The notes under the pieces: generated by a model
The model's database searches: none
What the model saw: the letters and a program-made list of their open reading frames with translations, nothing else
Told to the model about the DNA's origin: nothing
Translations under genes and position numbers: made by a program
Part shown: positions 31,507 to 43,104 of the stretch, one piece after another
Layout: each line of letters begins with the position of its first letter
Numbering within the stretch: the stretch's first letter is position 1
From: Calvatia gigantea
Taxonomy: Eukaryota > Basidiomycota > Agaricomycetes > Agaricales > Lycoperdaceae
NCBI GenBank assembly: GCA_025093985.1
Contig: JACAAK010000005.1
Coordinates: 248,001-312,000 of the forward strand
DNA length: 64,000 bases
Reading direction: 5' to 3'

Positions 31507-31839
31507 TGAAGCCTTTGGTTGTGCAATATTGTATGAATATCAACGGCTCATCATACATCAATTCATTCTACCCGTTGATGACGGTTCCTACAGCTCCCCC
31601 CAAGGGGCCCGTCTGAGCACCTCCAAGGAGGTTGAAGTTGGAAAAGTAACGGAAAAGGTTTCCGATTTTCCGTTTCATTCGGCTTCTGGGGGAGATTGGC
31701 CGTATATGCTCATCTTTTTGTGCGTTTATACAGGCTAAAATTCCAACATTTCAAAGTTTTACAACACAAGGTAGGTGGCCCTAACTAGCGGAACACCTCA
31801 CATGACGCCCGCTAGAAGGGCAACACAACTGTGCGCCAG

Positions 31840-31945
31840 AGTCTCTCTTCAGCCCAGTCTCCTAAAATAGAATGCACATCAGGCCCTTGATCAACTTGCA
31901 GCATTGTTCTTTGCCCTTGTAGTGTAAATTTCCACCACCCACTAG
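31840..31945 (-). pseudogene. C3: fragment of family C exon 2
   Basis: Only the middle exon remains recognisable (GGNLHYKGKEQCCKLIKGL), with the second Cys changed to Tyr. The signal-peptide exon is absent and the sequence joins block D3 directly. Confidence 0.6.
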
Positions 31946-31949
31946 TGTA

Positions 31950-32180
31950 GACATGTCCAACGGCCGCCAAAGTCGGACCAACAGCGGAGCAGTCGTAATA
32001 ATAAAGATCAAAATGGAGCCGGAGACGGGGAGCGGCCGGCGGACTCACAAGGCCTTGTTGCTATACCCGGCTTAAAGGGCTAGTAGGGTAATTTCGTGCC
32101 CCACTGCGTTATTGACGGTTTCACGGAATCGTATGGGCGGCAATGATGGATTGTTATCAAAGCAAAGCGAGGTTAGTCAG
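31950..32180. repeat. block D3 (shortened)
   Basis: Third, truncated copy of the D block; matches 13970-14190 and 23520-23740. Confidence 0.5.
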
Positions 32181-32259
32181 GACCCTGCATAACCCCTAAT
32201 TTGTCAACTACAAAAGTCATGGTTTTGGCACTTGGGCCAAATTCACAGGCAGCACAGAC

Positions 32260-32798
32260 TCAAACGAGCGAACACAAAACCGAACTAATGAAGCCAGAGA
32301 CATTTTGCCCGTTGAAATTAGTGTAATCAACCGTGAGAGTACCACCAAGCCCTACATCTCCTCCAAAGTTCGGTCCAACACATCCAAAGTCCTTATTCAA
32401 ATATCAGCGTCGTGCCTCCAATTTGAACAAAGGCACTGGTGGAGGGGGCTTAATTTGACCCACCTAAAAGCCAAGCATCCGACTTCAGTGAGAGTCATTG
32501 TCTTCAATTGAATGTTAAGGAACGCAAAATTGCCAGCGAAGTCTGTGCACACGGGAGTGCGGTCGAACGGCACGCGGACGATGCCGCAGTGGTTTCTGAG
32601 GCTGCAGTGTGACCTCGCCGAAATTTTGCTGAAAGGCACGTCGGGTCGTTGTAAGTACCCGGGGCTGAAGATTGCGGGTAGATCTCATACCCTAGCTTGC
32701 TTGCTAATATCAAAGATTTGGGTGGGTGTGGCTACGGCGGTGACCGCTTCCTGCGAGAGTATAATGAGAGCAAAGGCAACAGAAGAAATCGACTTCAT
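32260..32798 (-). pseudogene. E6: family E copy with 2-base deletion
   Basis: Exon 1 intact (signal peptide MKSISSVAFALIILSQEAV). Exon 2 carries the same two-base deletion as E2 at the Thr-Leu-Cys codons, so the frame changes before HCGIVRVPFDRTPVC. Exon 3 is complete (DFGCVGPNFGGDVGLGG to CSLV-stop), with an acceptor changed to AATAAG. TATAAAAG is at 32840-32847. As read, translation leaves the family frame early; an unusual splice could rescue it but I see none. Confidence 0.6.
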
Positions 32799-33564
32799 TG
32801 TAGGGCGGCGGGTTCTGGATCTCCCTAACAAAAGAGGTGCTTTTATACTCCTCTGTTTGAAACTGAAAGTAGTCCTACTTTCCGTTGGCAAATTCCATAC
32901 CCGCAGAGGTCAAGATGAGTTGAACACATCATACATGATCGGAGTGGCGACTACTTGTGAATAATAGGATGAACGTATCTTGAGGGCATGAACAAGCCGA
33001 AAGGCCACCGATTCGTGGGATACTTTGGGTATGTGCGGGTTATGTTCTGTCGGTAAAATAGATTCAACGGCTTGATGCGTGATGGATAGCCAGTAGAAAT
33101 GACAGTTCCCTGTTGTGATCATGGTCATAAGCTCGGATGACAAGCCCTTCGGTTATTGTTAAGAGACACCTCACGATCCTCTTGGAATGTGTTGGTCACT
33201 TGGCCATTGACAGAGATCATCGTAACAATTACACTCCACGACAGAAGGCCAGGGAACGTATTGTGAATCCGTATTTTTCGTATTCAATGTCCAACGTCAA
33301 ATATTACCGGTATCAGCAGGACCGATCAGCGGTAAGTGAGTAACAACCTGATGACGACCAACAGGGATGTGGAGGATGTGTTATTTGGGTAAGAATACAT
33401 ATGCATGTCATTGTAAGATTAATTTCGGTGGCGCCTTGTGGTCGTTCAAATATCATAGTCGTATGGTTGGTACTCAAGTTGTTGACCTCTTAAAAGCGCC
33501 ATTGGACTTCTCTCGTCCCATCCTAGTGAACGGGTTTGGATATCCGTTTATGTGCATGTGTGTA

Positions 33565-34916
33565 TTATGAAGTCGCCTTCGCGGTATCGTTCAACGGAGA
33601 GACCTTGTCACATTTATCCACACAATCCAGGAATATATCAAAGAATGCAGAAACCTGTATATTACAGACGTCAGTGTTCGTGTTAGGACGCACGGGTGGG
33701 TACTCACGTGCAAATCCTGAACGACGAAACAATTTTTCCCGTCCCTGCCCCACGTTAATTCTCCACACCTTTTATAATCCCAGACATCAACGACAGTCTC
33801 GCCCATACAATGCCCCACGTTCAGTTCTACATCGACTCTATACCTCTTTCCCTTAACTAGCTCCGGAGAATGTAAATAGGCAATAGTGAGTGCATCGTGA
33901 AGAGGTGGACCGTCGTAGAAACCAAAGACAGATTTGTATGAGGCCGCAAAATAGTTTATGATCGTCGCGAGAGTGTGTCGGAGAGGTGTTATAGCGGTAG
34001 GAAGGGGTGGATATGGTGACAACGATGATGACGATGAAGTGGTGTTTTGGGATTCAGGAGGGCGCACGCCAGAGAGGAGTCGGTGTTGAACTTCGTATGT
34101 CGCAATCGCGGTGTGTGTGACATTTATCGGAATCATTGTAGTCTTCACCGGCGCGTCGAGCACGATTTGTGTCGCGTGTGCTGTTCATGATGTTCGAATC
34201 AATGGGTATTGGGAGGGGGAAGAAGGCTTACGATCAGTCAGGACATTATACTCCGCCACAGCTGATCGATTCCCCAGTCCCACACCTCCACCCATAAAGA
34301 CAAGCTCCTCCACCGCCCCCTGGTCGATCAGGTCGTGGTATACGCAAACGAATAACGCAATATTCGTCATAGGTCCACTCGACACGACTGTCGTTTTCTC
34401 CCCTCTCCCTCCTTTCCACATAATCTTGATCGCCTGTGCCATACCTTCCAGCGCTCTCATCACTTCGGGCTTCTCCCCTGAGGGCACAAATCGTCCAAGG
34501 ACATCCGGATCGGCTGCATCTGGGAGACCCTCAACGCCACCCAACCCATCCTCACCGTGGATCTCTGGGTCATGTTTCGCTGGCAGGATAAGTGGTTTCG
34601 TTGCCCCTGGAAAGACTTTGATATGCGAGGGGGCGCCATACGCGTGTAAACATCGCGCAGCATTGAGAGATGTATGGGTGCTGGGTGCATTGCCATGCGT
34701 CTACACGGTTCGTGATTGGTATGTCAAACCCTCAACGTAAACCGGAGAAATACTTACAGTTGAAACGCCCAACAAGTTGATATTCGTGCAATGCACGGCA
34801 AGCATCAACGCGATCGCATCGTCGTGCCCCTATTTTTGAAGCTGGTCTGAAGACATTCTGAATAGAGTGTGAAGCCGGGGTCGTACCGGATCGATGTCAA
34901 GCCAGATGTTTTTCAT
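33565..34916 (-). CDS. NH3: nucleoside hydrolase (inosine/uridine-preferring type), intact
   Basis: Exons 34887-34916, 34758-34829, 34232-34700, 33708-34180 and 33565-33654 give 377 residues. It should hydrolyse the N-glycosidic bond of ribonucleosides to base plus ribose in pyrimidine/purine salvage, in the cytosol (no signal peptide). The calcium-site signature WLDIDPGHDDAIALMLA spans the first intron; then NLLGVSTTHGNAP-type, SSGPMTNIAL, VEELVFMGGGVGLGNRSA, AEYNVLTDP, LDAPVKTTMIPINVTH, FYDGPPLHDALTI and VELNVGHCMGETVVD. All are in family order. Introns are 51-57 bases, GT-AG. It is the only intact one of four copies, each at the right end of a cassette unit. Substrate preference cannot be told from the sequence alone. 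Confidence 0.9.
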
Positions 34917-36147
34917 CCCGTGAAAGGAAGGAAAATGTAAATCAGTAGCACCGGTGGCTGTGAAGGTAGAAAAATGGGTTATGAGGTTTTCGAGTGCGTA
35001 GTTCAACTGTTCAACGCCAGGTACTCCAGAGAAGGGTCAGTTGGCTACGAAATCACGAAACAATTGTGGCATACGTGAGTCAGATCTGTGATCACCACGC
35101 CTTTCGTGAAGAAATAGCTGCTCAGACGGTGTACATGTGTACCTGAGAGACGAAGTCTGAAACGATCAGAGCTCGTCACGGACGAGTAAGTGGTGGTGGT
35201 TGGAGGAGCCAAAATTCAACCAGACTTCATGCTTTCACGTCAGCCGCCGTGGGACATTCCCCGTTCCCTGCCTTATTGATGCGACACAGAGATTATTCAT
35301 TGCCCCGGGCCGATATTCAAGCGGACGATGGGCGGTGGATAGCGCAAGTAAAATATCCCTTTGTGGGGAATGATAAAGAGACAGTGGAAGTACACATAAG
35401 TATGTGACCATAGGAATCCTCGCGCTTGACCGACGACGATCCGATTGTGACCAATGTTCAGCAACGTTGAGAACCCCTCTTTCATCTTCAGCTTCTCTCA
35501 ATAGGAATAACCTCTATTTGTCCCGCCACTCCCCCGAGAAGGGCGTTCGCAGAGATCAGACCGTACTGCGCTAACTCTGATTTATTTTCCAACCTTCCAA
35601 CTGAATCTTTGTCTGATGGAAAAGAACATGAATGTGAATTCCGAAAAATCTTACGGTGGTCGGAACCTTTTATTGCGAGTAGCCAGTTTCCGTGGTGCCC
35701 CGTGGTGGTGGGTAGTACCAAATTGTTATGCTGGGAGTGATGCCAAATGGCCAATGCCCATGGTCCCATGTTCCGGCACCTCTATTAAACACCCGCAAGT
35801 TCACGATTTCGTATAACGCTGAGTGAAGGAGTGGATTCCCGCTTATCTATCTTGGTTGGGAGCTTGGTTATTCAAGGACCTAACCAGAACTTTCCGGTTG
35901 CGCGAATCCAATGATTCCTTAGTTCCACGATTCCTCACCAAGTTAGTCACTTGGTACCTTTCTTATTTTACATGATCTGCGTCGCTATTGTTATTAACCG
36001 GAGACTTCAGTAAGGCCTATCATTTGACGACGAACCAAAACTATTAGGCCTCGGATAGCACCAGAGAACTGTCGATTTCAGTTTCGACATATCTCATCGA
36101 CCCATCTGTAGATTCTACAGCGTGGAAGAGCGTATGAAGGCGCCGAA
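34917..36147. other. intergenic; contains segment repeated upstream of L3
   Basis: About 35610-35960 matches 38130-38470 (phrases such as GGTAGTACCAA-, TATGCTG-G-GTGATGCC and TTCAAGGACCT), placing the same flank on the 3' side of both L2 and L3. No gene recognised. Confidence 0.4.
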
Positions 36148-37719
36148 TCAGGATGTCAGGGAGCGTCGCCCTTCAAAGGTGAGAGCGACATTTGATAACA
36201 CAAGATTTAATATTCCGCCACTGGTTCTCCCAGGGTTGCATCGTGCGGTGCCTCCAGATCGTGTCGATCTTAAGCAACTGTAAGTCCTGGAGATTCTCTG
36301 AATCAATAATACCTGGCATCTTTCTGAGCATCAAATGGAAAGAACACACAGTAACATACCACATGATTGCTTGCATCATCCGGTTTGGCGTGCAGAATTC
36401 CGTCAACCATCACTAACAAATAACGTAGTTCAGTGTACTGCGATAAATGTTTGATCGAGTCTGGATCGATACACCAACATCGATCCAGAGAAGCATCCAA
36501 TACGAGCCGATGGAGAGTTGGGGCCAGTCGGGGCAAGATGTTTTGATAAAAACTTTCAGCGGAGCGTTTGCTGGGTGGTGGTCCGTGTCGTGCCCCCAAA
36601 AACTCGAGTTTTCGTAGCCCTCGAGAACCCTTCAAATATCTTCCGAGTCCCACTGTCATTCTATCGGTCACAATCTCTTCCAACTCCACTCTTTCTTCCA
36701 GGAGGGAACCCCAAAAATTCTCAATGTTATCCGTACCACCTCCAACGTCATGAGAATGAATCGTAACCGATTTGAGGAAGCGAAGTTGCTGAATGGCAAT
36801 TTGAGAGAGCGTTGGAATAATGCCCCAGAGTCCGAGATGGCTCAGACGTTCACGAGGTTCGATACTGAGCGACCTTTCATCAAGGAGCTCGTTGAGGTAG
36901 AGCTTCGAATGGGGAGCGTTATAAAATGCTTTGATCAATACGTCCAGCCTTTTTAGGCTATGGTTGTTTGCAATTACGCGCGGAAGCCCAAGGAGTTCGG
37001 GTTCATGTTTCGGTGAGTTGATAAAATGGTCTCTGAACACGATTTTCATACTGGACAAGGTGCAAAATCGTTCCAATTTCAATTCCCGGACATCTCTGCA
37101 ATAGCGTATTGTGACTTTCATGCTTTGCAGATTCGGGAGTGTCGCTAGGCCAGCAATGAGAACACCATGCACCCAACCCGGCTGCTCCTCCATTCCGATA
37201 TCCCACCTGCAACGCAGTCTTGTCAAAGGTAGATTAGAAAGTAACAATCACGCACGATACGTGGCGAAGATTCTTCAGAGAAGCGATGGTGAGCTGAAGA
37301 TGGCGTCGAAGATGCGACGAGTATTTTCCTTCAGAGTGATCACCTCAAGGACCCTTCATCACATCAAGGAAAGACATACGAGTATCCGCTTCCCAGTGTT
37401 TATGATAGGTAGGGTAAAAGGCGGTAATTTTGAGTCTTTGGACGTAGGGCCCCCATGTATTGGGGTTTCCGGCTGATTTTGCGAGCTCCCCTAATAACGC
37501 AAGTGTCGACTCGATCTCCCTCGGCAAGTCAATGACCAACGATGAGAGGATGTTTGGTGCGAGGGCTGCGTCGACCTGCTTGCAAGTTATCCGAAACACC
37601 TTTCGGTACTTCCCCAACTAGAGCTGTTTATGACCAAGTCTGATGTCGCCTTGAAGGATACGCACCTCATTTCCAACTGCGCTGATCAGTTCTGGTGGAA
37701 AGTCCAACAGACCAGGCAT
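36148..37719 (-). CDS. L2: F-box-like leucine-rich protein with altered C-terminus
   Basis: Exons 37666-37719, 37380-37617, 37256-37328, 36360-37218 and 36148-36312 stay in frame, 462 residues. The body is nearly collinear with L1 (start MPGLLDFPPELISAVGNE; LLSNLP, RCRWDIGMEE, LNELLDERSLSIEPRERLSHLGLWGIIP). In the last exon a deletion of about 10 bases relative to L1 (after LLI) shifts the frame, replacing the L1 tail with about 50 unrelated residues before a stop. It could be a functional variant or an early stage of decay. Introns are 48, 51, 37 and 47 bases. Confidence 0.65.
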
Positions 37720-38502
37720 CGTCCTGGTAGAGGGTCTGGTTGCCTTCTCTCATCGTGATTGGGTTGTTTTATACGTAGCATCCCTGTTCTTACTCAGGGG
37801 ACTTAGAGCCTATCTCTCTTTCCACCACGCCGTGGCAATCGTGGGAAGAGGTTGGGAGGTTGAGAAATATATTTACTTATTTTGTTTTTACCACACAAAT
37901 TGTTGTTTTAAATAGATGGATCCTCCATTTGGGCTGAAGGAGATGCTAATCAAGTAATCTAAATCAATTTACCTACCACAGTACTTTCTTGGGGGAGAAT
38001 ATCAATGTCCGAAGGGAGAGAATGTTGGGATCTGGTTTACCAGGTATCCCGGGCTTGGGGGTAAGTGGATGGATCTTTGGAGGTTGTTCGTGAACACCAA
38101 GCAGTCCCATGTGGCTAGAGCTTTTTTAATGCAAGTTGCTAGTTTCTGTAGTATTCTATAGGGCAGTGAGTAGTACCAAGCTATGGCTAGGCCAGCAGAC
38201 AGAAATTTCGATTGCTATGCTGAGGGTGATGCCGAATACCCAGCACTCATGTCGTTGTGGCTACGAGTTCACAATTTGTATAACAGTGAATGAATGAGCA
38301 AAAAGTTCCCGCTTGCCTACCCACGTTGAAGGCTTGGTAATTCAAGGACCTGGCCGCACCAAAAGCTTCTTGTTACGCAAGTGCAACACTTCCTTAGTCA
38401 CATGTTCCTTACTGACTACCTTATTTCGCACAACCGGCATTGATATATTTACCAACCAGACAAGGCGGCGAGGCTGATAACGCCAGGGAATCAACTATTC
38501 AA
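37720..38502. other. intergenic
   Basis: Includes the repeat at 38130-38470 (partner 35610-35960). Nothing else recognised. Confidence 0.35.
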
Positions 38503-40166
38503 TCAACTATTCAAAGAAGTTTCGACATATTTCATCAACCCATCTCCAGATTCTACGGCGTAGAAGAGCCTATCGTCATGTTGAATGTCAGGTAGTGTCA
38601 CCCTCCCGGGTTGAGAGTGGTATTTGAGAATACAAGACCTGATATTCCCTATGGAATTCATGACTTGCGCTACGCTAGACTTTCGGATCATGCCGATCTT
38701 AAGCCGCTGTATGTTTTGGAGATTCTCTGAAACCATCTTTATTAACGGTGCCTAGTATTTTTTGAGTACTAAATGGGAAAGAGCGCATGGTAACATACTA
38801 TATGATTACTTGGATCATTTGGTTTGGCATGCAGAATTCCGTCGACCGTCACAGCCAAATAGCGTAGTTCGGTACACTGAGATAAATGTTTGATCGCGTC
38901 TGGATCAATACACCAACATTTATCCCGAGAAGCATCCAACACGAGTCGATGGAGAGTCGAAGTGAGTCTGGGCAAAATATTCCGATAAAAATTTCAACGA
39001 TACCCAAGTCGTGTGACCCAAGTCGTGCTCCCCGAAACTCGAGTTTTCGCAGTCCTCGGGAACCTCTCAAATATCTTCCGAGTCCCACTGTCATCCTATC
39101 GGTCACAATCTCTTCCAACTCCACTTTTTCTTTCAGGAGGGAACCCCAAAAATTCTCGATGTTGTCTGGACCACCTCCAACGTCGTGAGAATGAATTGTA
39201 ATTGATTTGAGGAAGCGAAGTTGCTGAACGGTGGTCTGAGAGAGCATTGGAAAGATGCCACGGAGCCCAAGGTGACTAAGACGTTCACGAGGTTCGATAC
39301 TGAGCGACCTTTCATCAAGGAGTTCGTTGAGGTAGAGCTCCGACCGGGGAGCGCTATGAAAGGCTTCTATCAATATATCCACCCTTTTGAGGCTGTGGTT
39401 GTTTGCAATTACACGTGGAAGGCCAAGAAGTTCGGGCTTATGTTTAGCGGAATCATTGGAATAATGGTCTTCGAACACAATTCTCAAACTTGACAGGGTG
39501 GATATTCGTTCCAATCGCATTTCCTGGGTATCTCTGCAGTAGCATATCTTGACTTCCATGCTTTGAAGGTTTGGGAGTGTTGCGAGGCCAGCAACGAAAG
39601 CACCATGCAGCCAACCCGGTTCCTTCTTCATCCCGACATCCCACCTGTGACATCGTCTCGTCAAAGGTAGATTGGAAAGCGACTGCCACTCACGACACGT
39701 GGCGAAGATTCTTCAGAGAAGCGACGGCGAGTTGGAGGTGGCGTCGAAGGTGCGACCAACATTTCCCTGTCAAATGATCACCTCAAGAGCTCTGGCTCCC
39801 CAATTATCCTGAGAAAAGACATACGAGTGGTGGTTGCTTCCCAGGGTGCGTGACTGGTCGGGTAAAAGGCAGCAATTTTTAGCCTTTGGACGTAGAGCCC
39901 CCATGTGCCGGGAATTTCGGCTGATTTTGCGAGCTCTTCTAGTAGTGCAAGTGTCGGCTCGATCTTCCTCGGCAGGTCAATTACCAACAATGAGAGGACG
40001 CTCGGCGCAACCACCGCGTTGATTTGCTTGCAAGTTATCCGAAACACTTTTTGATAAGCTCCCAACTAAAGCTATTAATGACCAAGTCCCTTGCCCTTGA
40101 AAGAGTACGCACCTCGTTTCCAACTGCGCCGATCAGTTCTGATGGAAAGTCCAACAGACCAGGCAT
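38503..40166 (-). pseudogene. L3: F-box-like leucine-rich paralog, frame-broken
   Basis: Exons as in L1: 40113-40166, 39825-40065, 39694-39766, about 38800-39656, last 38503 to about 38750. The frame is open to RKLEFRGARLGS, then a small local duplication (CACGACTTGGGT twice, about 39002-39025) replaces the PPSKGSAESF segment and shifts the frame. The original frame resumes as LDASRDKCWCIDPDAIKHLSQ. As read it encodes about 325 correct residues and then an unrelated tail. Confidence 0.65.
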
Positions 40167-40582
40167 CGTCCTCGCGGAGGGTCCGATTACGTTACCTCGT
40201 TCAAGTGACTGGAGTGTTTTTTACGTAGCGCTCGTTTCTCACCCGGAACTTGCCACTTTTCCCACCATGCTGTGACAACCGTGACCTGAAGAGAGTGTGT
40301 CAGCAATGTTCTCAAATTCTGGCGCTTTGGCATTTCGTACGACCAAGCTGTTCTCAGGGAGAGTCACTCTCGTCTGTTGACAATCTGAGTAGGCTCATGA
40401 CAACTCTCACTCATTTGTTAAGCTTGTCGGGTCTAGTAACGTGCTCCACATCAAACGTGCGGCAAATTTGAATCTCGCGGTTTTCCTCCTCATCTAGCAA
40501 AAGGTACCAAGCGGCATACAGTCTTCAAAACATAGGTAGTTAAGCCACCTTTTCGTTCGCTCGGTATGTTGAAGGGGACTTA
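40167..40582. other. L3 upstream joining to unit IV flank
   Basis: From about 40290 the sequence matches the region between the cassette flank and family A in units I and III (for example TTCGTACGACCAAGC-TGTTCT). No gene. Confidence 0.4.
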
Positions 40583-40885
40583 TTACTGAATCTCAACGTT
40601 GATGCGACAGCGGTGAAATCCATCGGCTCCTCTGTACTGTTCAGCAATGGCATCAGTTTTCTAACCCGGTCTAAGGGGTTGCGAGCATACACTGTCCCCG
40701 TTGCCCGTGCCACAAAACAAAATATAGTTGAGTTTTTTTTTTTTGCCTCGGAGGTCTTTAACAGACATCGCGAAAAGTGAGGGACGGATTGAGGCTGGGC
40801 TGCTTGAAGCACCATCGTGGATTGTGCGGCAACACGGAGTAAAGGGAGGCTCAACGTTCAACGTGAAATGGCCGGGAAGCAATAT
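40583..40885 (-). pseudogene. A4: decayed family A copy
   Basis: Aligns with A3 in all exons, but the start codon is ATA, the signal-peptide frame is shifted, and the final exon has lost cysteines (HRCRINVEIQ instead of HCCGITAAIQ). Its TATA-side flank is present to about 41150. Confidence 0.65.
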
Positions 40886-41164
40886 TCTTATTCACTTAGT
40901 CGTTCCCATTTGACTAGGTTCTTATGTATCTTTCGTTAAGGGAAGGGTTACAAAAAGCGTAAGCACGTTCCGGCCAAGTTGGAAGAAGATCCACCCACAG
41001 CTTAGCGAATGATGCGAATATCCGCACAATTTCTCGGAATTTATACCGCTCAAGCTATGTGTCCCCATTGCTGAACGTTGAACAACATTGTGCCCCCCCT
41101 CAACTCCGCAACTATGTAGATTAATAAACGGTGTTCAAAGCTGAAACAAGTGAATACCTAACCG

Positions 41165-41330
41165 TATGTCGCAGTCTTGGTGTGTGTGACATTTATAGCG
41201 ATCACTATGGTTTTCACTGGTGCGTCGAGTAATTTGTGTCGTATGTGTTGTTCATATTGTTTAATCGATGAATATCGGAGGGAACAAGACTTACGATCTG
41301 TCAGGTCTCAATACCCCGAGAGTAGATGCG
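41165..41330 (-). pseudogene. NH4: relic of a nucleoside hydrolase exon junction
   Basis: Matches the NH3 exon 3/intron/exon 4 junction (34100-34250) but is heavily degraded; it follows the A4 flank directly. So unit IV has lost B, C, D and E by one deletion, leaving only its two ends. Confidence 0.6.
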
Positions 41331-41755
41331 AGATCCAGGTAATTTCAGACATACCACACTGACGGATCCTGTGTGTGAAGCTAGGTACATTGAGAAAGAA
41401 GACGAGGTGAAGAACAGAGCGGGCGGAGAAGTCAGATTTAGCCTCCACTCTCGGAAAGCCTCTATGTAGATGAGTGTTCCAAAATACATGCGTCCCGTAT
41501 GCAGTCAATCCGTTTTTCTGACAAATGCACGATCAAGATGGCGAAGCCCAAAGGCGCAATGCGGATGCTGCCAACCAACTGGTGATACGTTCTTGACAGT
41601 TGCGGGGTGCCTTCTTGATAATCACAAGAATACCTTCTTGGCATTCACAGTGAAGCATTGAAGAGTTTGTTGGCAGTCCCACGGCACGCTTTCTGGGATA
41701 TAAAGGGGATTCTGATACCCAATACCCATGCTAGCTTCCATCTGTGAATTCGCCC
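41331..41755. other. intergenic, nothing recognised
   Basis: No feature seen between the NH4 relic and the wax-synthase-type gene. Confidence 0.3.
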
Positions 41756-42993
41756 ATGTTAGACGCTCTCGGATCCCTTGCCATCGCGCTATTCGGGTTG
41801 GCCGTGGCACCCAGCTCGAGAGCAGTCCGACACATATGCGGCCTTGCTCTCATCGTCTATCAAGTCCATGTCATTTTCCGCCCTTACCCACCTACCGCCC
41901 CAAGATTATATATCTGTTACAATGCTATGGCATTCAGCTTCAACATTATCGCCTACTTCGACCATGCCATCATTAACGACGCCTACCTAAACCAGAGACG
42001 AAAAGGCCAAACACTCCCCCTTACCCAAATGCCATTCCTCCAACGCCTCGGATGGTCCGCGGACATCATGCTGAATAACAGGGGAGTTAACTGGTCTTGG
42101 GAGATCCCCCACCTTCGCCGTTCAACCCGATCCCGGTGGTCGTTCGTCCGATATCAATTCTTTCGCGTACTCGTGTGTATTCTAGCCAGTGATGTGTTGA
42201 GGTTCCTCCGCACAGAGAATCCCGCATGGCAAATTAACACAGATGAAGGATTTGGCTCGCGAGGTTTCGTGTGGCGAATTTACAACATCATGATTTTTTG
42301 GTTGTCTACTGCATCCGTTCAGTTACATAATTATAGCCTTCTGGCTACGATTACTGTCGCGCTCGGGATATGCGAACCTCGAGATTGGCCTTCCTTCTAT
42401 GGGCCCTTGGACAGTGCGAAGAGTATCCGTTTGTTTTGGGGGTGAGCTGGCGTAATCTCTTCAAGATCCGTTCGAATGTGACTAACCATCCCTACCAAAG
42501 TCGGATGTGGCACCAACTCTTGCGTCGGGTAAAGTAAAGTAACTCAAATCTTTCACTTTGATCACTCACAACTTGCCGCCTTAGCCGCTACAAGCCCATG
42601 GACGATTCGTGTCAGTGAATATTCTGGGTCTAAATCCAAAAAGCAACCTCTCTTCCTATACCCAGCTTTATGTCGCATTTTTCCTTTCTGGTATCTGTCA
42701 TGCAATAGGAGATTGGGCGGTATCCAAGGTGTTCCGGGATGGATGGAGTACGGTGACCTATTATCTGCTGCAAGCCGTGATTATCACATTCGAGGATGGA
42801 TTGATCACTCTTGGCAAAGACAGTTGGAATTCGTCGGGTACCCTCCGTAATGAATTATGTTTGGGTCATATTTTGGATGGGTTTGTTGATGCCAATCTGG
42901 GTCGAAAGTATGGCAAAGCAGGGGGTAGCTTTGGAGGCTCCCATCTCTTTCTTATCGCCTTCCCAGATACGTGCGTTAATTTCAACAAATTAA
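41756..42993 (+). CDS. wax-synthase-type membrane acyltransferase, one frame break
   Basis: Exons 41756-42441, 42501-42528 and 42585-42993. Multi-span membrane protein of the wax-synthase-like O-acyltransferase group (related to fungal enzymes that acetylate terpenoids). Features: hydrophobic N-terminal spans; the family segment GVNWSWEIPHLR; EPRDWPSFYGPLDSAKSIRLFWG; MWHQLLRR, where the invariant W-H-Q holds the presumed catalytic His; FFLSGICHAIGDW with a second conserved His; LLQAVIITFEDG. Near 42810 the frame changes by one base: the natural end (NYVWVIFWMGLLMPIWVESM, stop at 42993) lies in the next frame. Taken literally the protein ends in an unrelated tail at 43031. A pseudogene, or one sequence error. 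Acceptor substrate unknown. Confidence 0.7.
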
Positions 42994-43104
42994 TACGAAG
43001 TTCCTTTAGAAAACTTGTACGGTCTGTATAGACTATTGAACTTCACTAGGCAGAGTCTCGCTGTATGTATTTCAATTACGATGTGTTGCAAGGCGAAAAT
43101 ACGG

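Noticed and set aside
34111..34740. Long plus-strand frame of 209 codons opposite NH3
   Set aside because: It is the antisense shadow of the nucleoside hydrolase exons, whose motifs read clearly on the minus strand.
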